DNA from: an uncultured beta proteobacterium
Lineage (GTDB): Bacteria > Pseudomonadota > Gammaproteobacteria > Burkholderiales > Burkholderiaceae_C
Length of the DNA: 64,000 bases
Direction of reading: 5' to 3'
Assembly (NCBI GenBank): GCA_903909815.1
Contig: CAIVXG010000108.1
Location: 31,747 to 95,746 of the forward strand
In this document: piece by piece, positions 56,844 through 64,000 of the stretch
How positions within the stretch are numbered: the stretch's first letter is position 1
How the letters are laid out: each line of letters opens with the position of its first letter
Program-made: the position numbers and the translations under genes
Notes under the pieces: model-generated
Databases searched by the model: none
Told to the model about the DNA's origin: nothing
What the model saw: only the letters and a program-made list of their open reading frames with translations

Positions 56844-56992
56844 CGTCATTGCGCGGCCAAAGGCCGTGTTGCCGCAGCACCCAAGTGCTTCGCAATGACA
56901 AATTCGGTGTGGCTGACCAGGGACATGGATGGCTTCGCTACGCTCACAATGACGACGCAGGGAAGTCGGGGTAGTTACTCTCTCAATGACAG
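56844..56992. repeat. REP-like arms between trpF and trpB, reaching into the trpF stop
   Basis: A direct arm CGTCATTGCGCGGCC...GTTGCCGCAG starts at 56844. Inverted arms end CTTCGCAATGACA (about 56899) and CTACGCTCACAATGACG (56955). A further CTCTCAATGACAG at 56980-56992, on the reverse strand GTCATTGAGAG, forms the last codons of trpF. Confidence 0.8.
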
Positions 56993-57664
56993 AATTCGTT
57001 CGTCAGCGGTTCGAACCGCGGCGACGAAGCGATGGATCTTTTCGGGGTCCTTGATGCCTTTGCGGACCTCGACGCCCGAACTCACGTCCACGGCCAGCGA
57101 TTTACAGCGCGGGCGCAGTTGCGTGATGCCATCGATCACGTTGGCAGTGTCGAGTCCACCACTCAAGACGAGGTGAGCGTCGACGCTTGGAGGCAGCAGT
57201 GACCAATTGAATGTTTTCCCGCCGCCGCCATAGCCATCGACGTGGGCGTCGAGCAGCAGGGCCTGGGCTTGTGAGTAGAAAGACGCAAATTCTAGCAAGT
57301 TAAAGCTGCCTTTGCCGACGGTCGGAATTCGCGCAGCCCGCAGGAAGGGGCGGTGCAGCTGGCGCGCGACCTCGGCGCAAAATTGCGGGGTCTCGTCGCC
57401 GTGAAACTGCAGCGTGGCGCCAGGCACGGCCTGGCAGGCCGCCGCAATGGCGTCAAGGGAGGCGTTCACGAACAGCAGCACCGGTGTCACAAACGGCGGC
57501 AGGCGGCGTGCCAGTTCGGCCGCACGAGCTGCATCCACAAAGCGCGGACTCGGGGCGTACAGCACAAAGCCGACCGCGTCCGCGCCGGCGGCCACAGCAC
57601 AGTCCACGTCCTGCTCGCGCGTCAGGCCGCAGATCTTGATACGAGTTCTGGATGGCGGATTCAT
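56975..57664 (-). CDS. trpF: Phosphoribosylanthranilate isomerase
   Basis: 229 residues from ATG 57664, which overlaps the truA stop (ATGA). Active-site motifs are [12 protein letters not shown] (general base Cys) and [20 protein letters not shown], with the general acid Asp in [17 protein letters not shown]. It converts phosphoribosylanthranilate to CdRP. The final residues ILSLRE-stop are read through a GTCATTGAGAG repeat arm, in the same frame as the end of the nitronate monooxygenase gene. Confidence 0.97.
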   Translation of the reverse strand: MNPPSRTRIKICGLTREQDVDCAVAAGADAVGFVLYAPSPRFVDAARAAELARRLPPFVTPVLLFVNASLDAIAAACQAVPGATLQFHGDETPQFCAEVARQLHRPFLRAARIPTVGKGSFNLLEFASFYSQAQALLLDAHVDGYGGGGKTFNWSLLPPSVDAHLVLSGGLDTANVIDGITQLRPRCKSLAVDVSSGVEVRKGIKDPEKIHRFVAAVRTADERILSLRE

Positions 57665-58455
57665 GGCAGCCAGTCAAAGGCGGCGGTGCGCGTGGGCAAG
57701 CCCCAGTGCGGCGCATAGACCGGCCCCAGAAAATACAGCCCATCGGGGGCGAAAGTGGGTGCCGCGGCGTCGCGGCATTTGGCCTGCAGGACCTGGCTCA
57801 TCCACTCGGGTGTGTGTTTGCCTTGCCCGATGGCGATCAGGCAGCCCATGATGTTGCGGATCATATGGTGCAGGAACGCGCTGGCCTCGAACTCAAAGCG
57901 CCAATAGGCCGCACCCGGCTCGCCGCGACGGGTGATGGCGATCTGGTTCATCGTCTTGACGGGCGACTTGGCCTGACAGGCGGAGGCCCGAAACGACGTG
58001 AAGTCGTGTTCGCCCAGGAGTTGACGCGCGGCTTGCTGCATCGCCTGCTCATCGAGCGACCGGAACACCCAACCCACGCGCTGCGACTCCACGCTGGGGC
58101 GCACGGGCGACTCCAGCAACACGTAGGCGTAGCGCCGCGCCAAGGCGCTGCTGCGGCAATGAAACTCGGGAGGAACCTCATGTGCCCACTGCACCGCGAT
58201 GTCTCGGGGCAGGTTGGCGTTGGTGCCGCGAACCCAGGAAGGTAGATCGCGCGAGGCCAGGGTGTCGAAGTGCACCACCTGCATCAGTCCATGCACCCCG
58301 GCATCGGTGCGTCCGGCGCACAGGGTGGAGACGCGGCACGACGCCAGTTTGGAGAGGGCGCCCTCCAGTTGATCCTGCACCGTGCGGCCCGATGATTGGC
58401 TTTGCCATCCCTGGTAGGCATGGCCGTTGTAGCTGATGCCGAGCGCCAGCCTCAC
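57661..58455 (-). CDS. truA: tRNA pseudouridine(38-40) synthase
   Basis: 264 residues from GTG 58455 (read MRLALGISYNGHAYQGWQSQ), chosen because it matches the family N-terminus and begins 4 nt after the fimV stop; a TTG at 58494 is an alternative. The catalytic aspartate is in LCAGRTDAGVHGLMQVVHFD. Other family blocks are FHCRSSALARRYAYVL and FLHHMIRNIMGCLIAIGQGK. It modifies the tRNA anticodon arm. Coupled to trpF by overlap. Confidence 0.95.
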   Translation of the reverse strand: MRLALGISYNGHAYQGWQSQSSGRTVQDQLEGALSKLASCRVSTLCAGRTDAGVHGLMQVVHFDTLASRDLPSWVRGTNANLPRDIAVQWAHEVPPEFHCRSSALARRYAYVLLESPVRPSVESQRVGWVFRSLDEQAMQQAARQLLGEHDFTSFRASACQAKSPVKTMNQIAITRRGEPGAAYWRFEFEASAFLHHMIRNIMGCLIAIGQGKHTPEWMSQVLQAKCRDAAAPTFAPDGLYFLGPVYAPHWGLPTRTAAFDWLP

Positions 58456-58459
58456 CGGA

Positions 58460-60988
58460 TCAGATTGTGGAGTGATCGAAACCGGATTGAGCAAAACCGA
58501 GTTCGCTCAAAAAGCGTTTCGCGTCCGCGCGCAGTTGGCCTGACCCCAGCGTGTAAACCTCTTCCGCAAGGGCATGCGCACCATCGTTGTCGCCAATCGA
58601 CTGAAACTCCTTGGCCAGAGCGAGCTTGGTTGCAAGGGGGTCCAGGCCATCGGTATCGGGCTCTTCCGCAACGACGGACTCTGGCTTTGGAGTCGAATCC
58701 AGATCCAGAGACAAAGCCCCCAGATCGAAAGACAGCATTTCCGGTGCAGACTGAGGCGGCGCCGAGGCCGCCGTCTGCGACTTGAGTTTCACCGGAGTGG
58801 ACGGCACGGCTGGCGCGGGCGAAACTGGCGCCGTAGGCGCGATATCGGGTTCCCATTCGTGTTGATCCAGGGCGGAAAAACTAGACAAAGGCGTCTCCGA
58901 GCTTGGCGGTGCATCGAATAGCTCCATTGGTTCACTTACTGCATCAGATTCGTGAAGCACACCCATGGCGCTGGGCCGATCATCGGCGCTTGACGACTCT
59001 GGTAGCGAATCAAAGTCCAGATCAAAATCGAGATTTGCAGGGTCGGACAGGCCAGAGACTGCGGCGGTTTCAACGGTTTTCGAAGCCGGCGCAGCATAGT
59101 CTGGCGCGGCTTTGTCTTGCTGGAACAAGGCGTTGTTGCGATCCAGCCCATGGCCGAGGTCGCGAATATGTTCCCACTCCTGACCCTTGCCCGCGCTCAG
59201 CACATGCGCGGTGTTCGCGATCGCAGTGAATTCGGCCACATTGGCACGCTTGGCGTAGATGTCAGCGAGTTTCGCGTGGATCGCCAGGCGCGACGGTGTG
59301 GTTTGCAGCGCGTCCTTGAGGATGTCTTCTGCCTGCTGATCTCGACCATAGGCCAGGTAAACATCGGCTTCGGCCACCGGATCCACCTCGCCACCGGCAT
59401 CGAGTTGGCTGGGCGAATAGGTCATGGACGATCCGCCGCTCACGGCGCTGTCGTTACTGGTATCGACTTGTTCGCCGCCGCTGGCACCGAAGAATGAATC
59501 AGGCTGCAAGTGGCTGTCCAGGAAGGAACTGTCACCGGCTGCAGACTTCTTGTTCTTGCGCGAGCGGTAAACGGCAAATCCGGCAAGCAGACCCACGACC
59601 GCCAGCGCGCCACCTGGAATCAACGGATCCTCCATCAGACCATCCATGAAACTGGGCTCAGGGGCTGGAGCCGAAGCCTTCACGACCGGTTTGGATGCGG
59701 CTGGCTTGGGGAGCGCAGGCTTGGATGCAGCCGCCTGGATCGGCGCAGACGCGGGTGCAGATGCCGAGGGTGCAATGGACGCAGTCGTCGCGATCGCCAG
59801 TGGTGGCTTGGAAGCAGCCGCAGCCACAGCTGCAGGCGGCGCGGCACTTGCCGGCGCCGATGCAACGCCCGCTTTGAGCTTGTTCAATTCAGCGATGTTG
59901 CGCGCCAGCTCTGCGGTGCGAGCGGCGGCATCCTTGGCCTGTCTCTCGGCAGCTATCTTGTCCTCGGCCGCCTTGCTCTGCGCGTTGGCTTTGGAAAGTG
60001 TCAGCTTGTCAGGTGCGGCCACCGGGGATTTCTTGTCTTCGACCACGGCCTGAATTTTTCCACTGGCCTGGCGTTCGGTTCTGACCGGTGCCACAGCAGG
60101 GGCAGAACCCGCGAGATGGCGCTTGAATTCGCCGAAATCTTTGCTTTGCGCCAGCACCGTTTGCGTTGCCACTTCAGGCGTCGTCGCTGCCGCCTGATCG
60201 GTGCTGGGCAGATCCAGCACCGCGCCAGACTTGAGTCGGTTGATGTTGTTGCCCAGAAAGGCGTCGGGATTGCCGCGCAGCAGGGCCACCAGCATCTGAT
60301 CCAGCGACACACCGCCAGGCTTGTGCGCCGCCGCGAGCTTGCTGGCCGTGTCGCCAGGGCGAACCGTGACTTGCACGGGTGGCGCGCTGGGGGCCGTGGG
60401 CTTAGCCATGGATGCCGGTGTTGCCAAGGGTGCCGGGTTTGCTGGCTGTTGGGTCGCAGGCTTGGGCGCCTCGCGCTTGGCGACCGCCGTGCCTGGCACT
60501 GCCGCAGGCGCGGTCGCGGGGACCGCTGGCGCCACCATGATCTGGGGCGCGGTGGGTGCAGGGCTCTCACGCAGACTGGGGGGGTCAAAGAGAAGGGTGT
60601 AGTCACGCAAAATGCGCCCGGAACCCCAGGTTGCCTCCAGAATCAGGTCGACAAAGGGTTCGTTGACGACGCGGTCGCCACTCAACCGAAAGAACATCTT
60701 GCCATCCTGCCGACGTTGCAAGCTGACTTGAAGATTGGCGATGGCCGAGCTGAATTCCAGTCCCGATGCCTTGAAAGCTTCGTTTGAAGCCACGCCGCCT
60801 TTGAGGTTGTCGGCTTCTTCAGGGCTGACCTCGGGGATATCGATTTCAGCTAAGAGAGGCTGACCCAGAGCCGACTTGACAGTCAGCCGACCCAGTGAAA
60901 GCGCGTCGGCGTTGCTGCCCAACAGGCTTAAAAGGACGGCGATGGACGCGGCCATGGCCGGCGTGCGCATTCGTGGGGTAGTTTCCAT
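58460..60988 (-). CDS. fimV: FimV/HubP-like polar inner-membrane protein
   Basis: 842 residues from ATG 60988. It has a signal peptide (to about residue 29), the FimV N-terminal domain (LSLGRLTVKSALGQPLLAEI, the family hallmark), a LysM-like peptidoglycan-binding segment (VTVRPGDTASKLAAAHKPGG, around 225), a long Ala/Pro/Lys-rich linker with a helical region, and one transmembrane helix (GALAVVGLLAGFAVYRSRKN). The acidic cytoplasmic part carries TPR units (RDQQAEDILKDALQTTPSRL) and the C-terminal FimV motif (LALAKEFQSIGDNDGAHALA). FimV organises type IV pilus and chemotaxis complexes at the cell pole. No pilus genes are in the window. Confidence 0.94.
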   Translation of the reverse strand: METTPRMRTPAMAASIAVLLSLLGSNADALSLGRLTVKSALGQPLLAEIDIPEVSPEEADNLKGGVASNEAFKASGLEFSSAIANLQVSLQRRQDGKMFFRLSGDRVVNEPFVDLILEATWGSGRILRDYTLLFDPPSLRESPAPTAPQIMVAPAVPATAPAAVPGTAVAKREAPKPATQQPANPAPLATPASMAKPTAPSAPPVQVTVRPGDTASKLAAAHKPGGVSLDQMLVALLRGNPDAFLGNNINRLKSGAVLDLPSTDQAAATTPEVATQTVLAQSKDFGEFKRHLAGSAPAVAPVRTERQASGKIQAVVEDKKSPVAAPDKLTLSKANAQSKAAEDKIAAERQAKDAAARTAELARNIAELNKLKAGVASAPASAAPPAAVAAAASKPPLAIATTASIAPSASAPASAPIQAAASKPALPKPAASKPVVKASAPAPEPSFMDGLMEDPLIPGGALAVVGLLAGFAVYRSRKNKKSAAGDSSFLDSHLQPDSFFGASGGEQVDTSNDSAVSGGSSMTYSPSQLDAGGEVDPVAEADVYLAYGRDQQAEDILKDALQTTPSRLAIHAKLADIYAKRANVAEFTAIANTAHVLSAGKGQEWEHIRDLGHGLDRNNALFQQDKAAPDYAAPASKTVETAAVSGLSDPANLDFDLDFDSLPESSSADDRPSAMGVLHESDAVSEPMELFDAPPSSETPLSSFSALDQHEWEPDIAPTAPVSPAPAVPSTPVKLKSQTAASAPPQSAPEMLSFDLGALSLDLDSTPKPESVVAEEPDTDGLDPLATKLALAKEFQSIGDNDGAHALAEEVYTLGSGQLRADAKRFLSELGFAQSGFDHSTI

Positions 60989-61074
60989 CAGTGGATTCAC
61001 CTTTAAAGCTTTATCGATGGGCATTTATTGTCTCAATGTGCGGCCAATGGTCTGGACTCTAGAAATCGAAAAGA

Positions 61075-61103
61075 ACAATAGCATCAATACTTTAGCCTGA
61101 CAA
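61075..61103 (-). promoter_or_regulatory. Sigma70-type promoter of fimV
   Basis: On the reverse strand, -35 TTGTCA (61098-61103) and -10 TATTGT (61075-61080) are separated by exactly 17 bp, about 90 nt before the fimV ATG. The rest of 60989-61226 holds no gene. A G/C hairpin CTGCCCC...GGGGCAG at 61202-61220 lies just after the asd stop but lacks a T run. Confidence 0.7.
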
Positions 61104-61226
61104 GCTAAGGCGGGTTTTAACTTTGTGCGCTGGCCGCGCAAGTCCGCTGCGAAAGCTGCTTTGTTGCCGCACGACAACGAGCTGTTACATCGGCTCACAC
61201 ACTGCCCCGGCGCGGGGCAGAGGGAA

Positions 61227-62390
61227 TCAAGCGTTGAGCAGGATGCGCAACATGCGCCGCAAGGGCTCGGCCGCACCCCACAGCAACTGGTCGCCCACGG
61301 TAAAAGCGCCTACATAGTCGGGACCCATGGCCAACTTGCGGATGCGTCCGACCGGAATCGTCATGGTGCCGGTGACCGCCACCGGCGTCAGGTCCTTGAT
61401 GGTCGCTTCGCGGTTGTTGGGAACCACCTTGACCCACTCGTTGTCGGCAGCGATCATGGCCTCAATGTCGGCCGTGGGCACATCACGGCGCAGCTTGAAG
61501 GTCAGCGCCTGGCTGTGGCAGCGCATGGCGCCCACGCGTACACAAAAACCGTCCACCGGCGTCGCGGCCGAGCCAAAGCCCGCGCCCTGACCCAGGATCT
61601 TGTTGGTCTCGGCGCCGCCCTTCCAGTCCTCGCGCGAAACGCCCCAGCCCGCTTCGTCCGGCTGTTTCCCGATACCCATGTCCTTGTCGATCCAGGGAAT
61701 GAGCGAGCCGCCCAGCGGCACGCCGAAGTTGGCGGTCTCGGCCGCGCAGAGCGACTGCTGCTTGGCCAGAACCTTGCGGTCGATCTCCAGAATGGCCGAC
61801 TTGGGATCGTCCAGGAGTGTTCGCACCTCGGCATTGAGCGTGCCGAATTGCGTCAGCAGCTCACGCATGTGCTGGGCGCCGCCGCCCGAGGCCGCCTGGT
61901 AAGTCATGGTCGTCATCCATTCCACCAGGCCCGCCTTGTACAGCGCGCCCACTCCCATCAGCATGCAACTCACGGTGCAGTTGCCGCCGATCCAATTCTT
62001 CCCGCCTTTGAGCAAGGCGCTCTGAATCACCGGCAGGTTCACCGGGTCCAGCACGATGATGGCGTCGTCGGCCATGCGCAGCGTGGATGCGGCGTCGATC
62101 CAGTGGCCCGTCCAGCCCGCGGCGCGCAGCTTGGGGAACACTTCCGAGGTGTAGTCGCCGCCCTGGGCCGTGATGATGATGTCGCAGCGTTTGAGCGCGG
62201 CGATGTCAAAGGCGTCCCTGAGCGTGGTCTCATTCTTCGCTTGCGCCGGTGCAGTTCCACCCGCGTTGGAGGTGGAAAAGAATATGGGCTCGATCAGCGC
62301 GAAGTCGCCTTCGGCCTGCATCCGGTCCATCAACACCGAGCCGACCATGCCGCGCCAGCCCACGAGTCCTACGAGATTGCCCACTTTCAT
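61227..62390 (-). CDS. asd: Aspartate-semialdehyde dehydrogenase
   Basis: 387 residues from ATG 62390. NADP motif [18 protein letters not shown] and the active-site cysteine in [12 protein letters not shown] identify the gammaproteobacterial-type Asd. It reduces aspartyl phosphate for lysine, threonine, methionine and diaminopimelate synthesis. It starts 3 nt after leuB, in the same operon; fimV follows from its own promoter. Confidence 0.97.
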   Translation of the reverse strand: MKVGNLVGLVGWRGMVGSVLMDRMQAEGDFALIEPIFFSTSNAGGTAPAQAKNETTLRDAFDIAALKRCDIIITAQGGDYTSEVFPKLRAAGWTGHWIDAASTLRMADDAIIVLDPVNLPVIQSALLKGGKNWIGGNCTVSCMLMGVGALYKAGLVEWMTTMTYQAASGGGAQHMRELLTQFGTLNAEVRTLLDDPKSAILEIDRKVLAKQQSLCAAETANFGVPLGGSLIPWIDKDMGIGKQPDEAGWGVSREDWKGGAETNKILGQGAGFGSAATPVDGFCVRVGAMRCHSQALTFKLRRDVPTADIEAMIAADNEWVKVVPNNREATIKDLTPVAVTGTMTIPVGRIRKLAMGPDYVGAFTVGDQLLWGAAEPLRRMLRILLNA

Positions 62391-62393
62391 CGA

Positions 62394-63476
62394 TCAGCCT
62401 TTGCTTTGGTTGAGGGCTGCGACCACCGCGTCGCCCATGGCTCGGGTTCCCACCCGTGTCGTGCCTTCGGAATAAATGTCGCCGGTGCGCAAACCTGCGG
62501 CCAGCACCTGCTTGACGGCGGCCTCGATGCGCTGCGCCGCTTCAGGCTGATTCAGCGAGAAGCGCAACATCATGGCCACCGACAAGATTGTAGCCAGTGG
62601 ATTAGCCACACCCTTGCCCGCAATGTCGGGCGCGCTGCCGTGGCTGGGCTCGTACAGGCCCTGATTGCTTGAATTCAGGCTGGCCGAGGGCAGCATGCCG
62701 ATCGAGCCCGTGAGCATCGCGGCCTCGTCGCTCAGGATGTCGCCAAACATATTGCCCGTGACCAGCACGTCAAACTTCTTGGGCGCCTTCACCAGTTGCA
62801 TGGCGGCGTTGTCCACGTACATGTGGTCCAGCGCCACGTCCGGGTACTGCAGGCCGACCTCGCTCACCACATCCTTCCAGAACTGGAACGTCTCCAGCAC
62901 GTTCGCCTTGTCCACGCTGGTGACGCGCTTGTCACGTTTGCGCGCCGCCTGAAACGCCACGTGGGCGATGCGCTCGATCTCCGGGCGCGAGTAGCGCATG
63001 GTGTCGAAGGCTTCCTCGGCACCGGGGAAATGGCCGTCTACCGCGGTGCGGCGTCCGCGCGGTTGCCCAAAGTAGATGTCGCCCGTGAGCTCGCGGATGA
63101 TCAGGATGTCCAGGCCCGCGATCAGCTCGGGCTTGAGGCTGGACGCCCCCACCAATTGCTCGTAGCAGATGGCCGGGCGGAAGTTGGCGAACAGTCCCAG
63201 GTTCTTGCGCAGCCCCAGGATCGCCTGCTCCGGGCGCAGATGGCGCTCCAGCTTGTCGTATTTCCAGTCGCCCACGGCGCCGAACAACACCGCGTCGGCG
63301 TCCTTCGCGAGTTGCAGCGTGGCGTCCGGCAAGGGATGGCCATGCGCCTCGTAGGCGGCGCCGCCCACGAGCGCGCTCTCCATTTCGAACTGAAGGTCAA
63401 GAACCTTCAAAACCTTGACGGCCTCGGCCATGATCTCGGTGCCGATGCCGTCGCCGGGAAGTACTGCAATTTTCAT
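62394..63476 (-). CDS. leuB: 3-isopropylmalate dehydrogenase
   Basis: 360 residues from ATG 63476. Typical motifs: [32 protein letters not shown] segment ([18 protein letters not shown]), and SGLMLSPSASL-type end ([20 protein letters not shown] followed by [12 protein letters not shown]). It oxidatively decarboxylates 3-isopropylmalate in leucine synthesis. leuC and leuD, which normally precede it, would lie beyond the right edge. The upstream DNA inside the window is a 524-bp repeat array. Confidence 0.98.
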   Translation of the reverse strand: MKIAVLPGDGIGTEIMAEAVKVLKVLDLQFEMESALVGGAAYEAHGHPLPDATLQLAKDADAVLFGAVGDWKYDKLERHLRPEQAILGLRKNLGLFANFRPAICYEQLVGASSLKPELIAGLDILIIRELTGDIYFGQPRGRRTAVDGHFPGAEEAFDTMRYSRPEIERIAHVAFQAARKRDKRVTSVDKANVLETFQFWKDVVSEVGLQYPDVALDHMYVDNAAMQLVKAPKKFDVLVTGNMFGDILSDEAAMLTGSIGMLPSASLNSSNQGLYEPSHGSAPDIAGKGVANPLATILSVAMMLRFSLNQPEAAQRIEAAVKQVLAAGLRTGDIYSEGTTRVGTRAMGDAVVAALNQSKG

Positions 63477-63509
63477 GTTAATCGTTGAAGAGTGAATTGA
63501 ATCTGTTCG

Positions 63510-64000
63510 CCACCATGGACTGCCACGGCCTGCGGCCTCGCAGTGACGAGGGCATTGGATGTGGTTGCGTCATTGCGAGCCCCCGAATCCGGCCCGATAC
63601 CGCACACGGACCTTGAACCGGGTATTCGTCGTCGCGAGCATAGCGCGGCGATCCATACGTCATCGCGAGCGTAGCACGGCGATCCATACGTCATCGCGAG
63701 CGTAGCACGGCGATCCATACGTCATCGCGAGCGTAGCGCGGCGATCCATATCGTTGGTTAGCCACCATGGACTGCCACGGCCTGCGGCCTCGCAGTGACG
63801 AGGGCATTGGATGTGGTTGCATCATCGCGAACCCCCGAATCCGGCCCGATACCCCACACGGACCTTGAACCGAGTATTCGTCATCGCGAGCGTAGCGCGG
63901 CGATCCATATCGTTGGTTAGCCACCATGGACTGCCACGGCCTGCGGCCTCGCAGTGACGAGGGCATTGGATGTGGCTTGGTCATTGCGAGCCCCCGAATC
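63510..64000. repeat. Higher-order REP-like repeat array upstream of leuB
   Basis: No gene lies in 63477-64000. Copies of a long unit start at 63510, 63762 and 63921 (CCACCATGGACTGCCACGGC, then CTGCGGCCTCGCAGTGACG..., GTCATTGCGAGCCCCCGAATCC..., GGATCTTG-like spacer, GTATTCGTCATCGCGAGC...). The third copy runs off the window. Spacing is 252 and 159 bp, the difference being three extra 31-bp subunits. Confidence 0.9.
63627..63750. repeat. Four tandem 31-bp REP-like subunits
   Basis: Units at 63627-63657, 63658-63688, 63689-63719 and 63720-63750, each of the form CGTCATCGCGAGCGTAGCRC followed by GGCGATCCATA. The next higher-order copy has only one such unit (63879-63909), so copy number varies within the locus itself. 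Confidence 0.92.

Noticed and set aside
56998..57014. tRNA T-arm-like sequence GGTTCGAACC
   Set aside because: It lies inside trpF coding sequence and has no matching acceptor or anticodon stems around it.
63627..63750. Possible CRISPR-like repeats or iterons of an origin
   Set aside because: The 31-bp units are full REP-like arms in direct contact, the same sequence is scattered through the window, and there is no rep or dnaA gene or DnaA-box cluster.

Overview
The window is high-GC, densely coded DNA from a betaproteobacterium, most likely order Burkholderiales, family Comamonadaceae. The evidence is gene order and protein character. The right end carries leuB-asd-fimV-truA-trpF-trpB-trpA next to accD. 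The middle carries rplS - CoA pyrophosphatase - cobD/cbiB-like - rsgA - Ste24-type M48 protease - orn. It also has etfBA with an acyl-CoA dehydrogenase behind a LiuR-like palindrome. No tRNA, rRNA, CRISPR array, prophage or intact insertion sequence was found.

Layout. 1-5 kb: an SGNH hydrolase broken by an in-frame TAG, a regulator with two degenerate HD-GYP-like domains and a LuxR helix-turn-helix, a divergent lipoprotein alpha/beta hydrolase, and ycaO. 5-12.7 kb: DUF2239 plus a MATE exporter behind a palindromic operator, then a divergent pair of carbohydrate enzymes (a cellobiose-phosphorylase-like protein and a GH27 alpha-galactosidase). 12.8-17.3 kb: an apparent two-gene operon encoding a 1117-residue CPBP intramembrane protease with a duplicated extracytoplasmic module, followed 6 nt later by a ClpX-like AAA+ ATPase that lacks the zinc domain, the RKH loop, a GYVG pore loop and a recognisable IGF loop. 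17.6-26.2 kb: a membrane-linked cluster (Tat/lipoprotein FAD oxidoreductase, membrane-anchored spermidine-synthase-like protein, DUF350, DUF4178, SPFH-SHOCT). It is interrupted by an AlbA_2 ATPase gene and a scar of a Wadjet (jetABCD) defence operon in which the start of jetA is fused in frame to the end of jetD. 26.2-32.2 kb: ridA, a two-gene ABC transporter, and a giant flavoprotein that joins GltD-like and PyrK-like halves in one chain. 32.4-39.7 kb: rplS, the CoA pyrophosphatase, cobD-like, rsgA, M48, orn and a DEAD-box helicase. 40-50.6 kb: gabD, alaS, mscS-like, etfBA, acyl-CoA dehydrogenase and nitronate monooxygenase. 50.7-63.5 kb: ygjP-like, lysS, yggT, accD and the trp/fimV/asd/leuB genes.

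The intergenic DNA is filled with a REP-like repeat built from arms of the type GTCATTGCGAGCGYAGCG...GGCAATCC. It occurs at eight loci, often as inverted pairs and in places as tandem arrays (39.8-40.15 kb, 63.5-64 kb). At two genes, the nitronate monooxygenase gene and trpF, the repeat seems to supply the last codons and the stop. A second small repeat family (GCGGGACAGACC...) and a 284-bp inverted-repeat, MITE-like element at 24.75-25.03 kb are also present.

The most promising observations are the CPBP protease / divergent ClpX-like operon, the Wadjet deletion scar inside the SPFH-DUF4178-DUF350-SpeE-like cluster, and the single-chain Nfn-like flavoprotein. All functional statements rest on sequence reading and remembered family knowledge; no database search was run.
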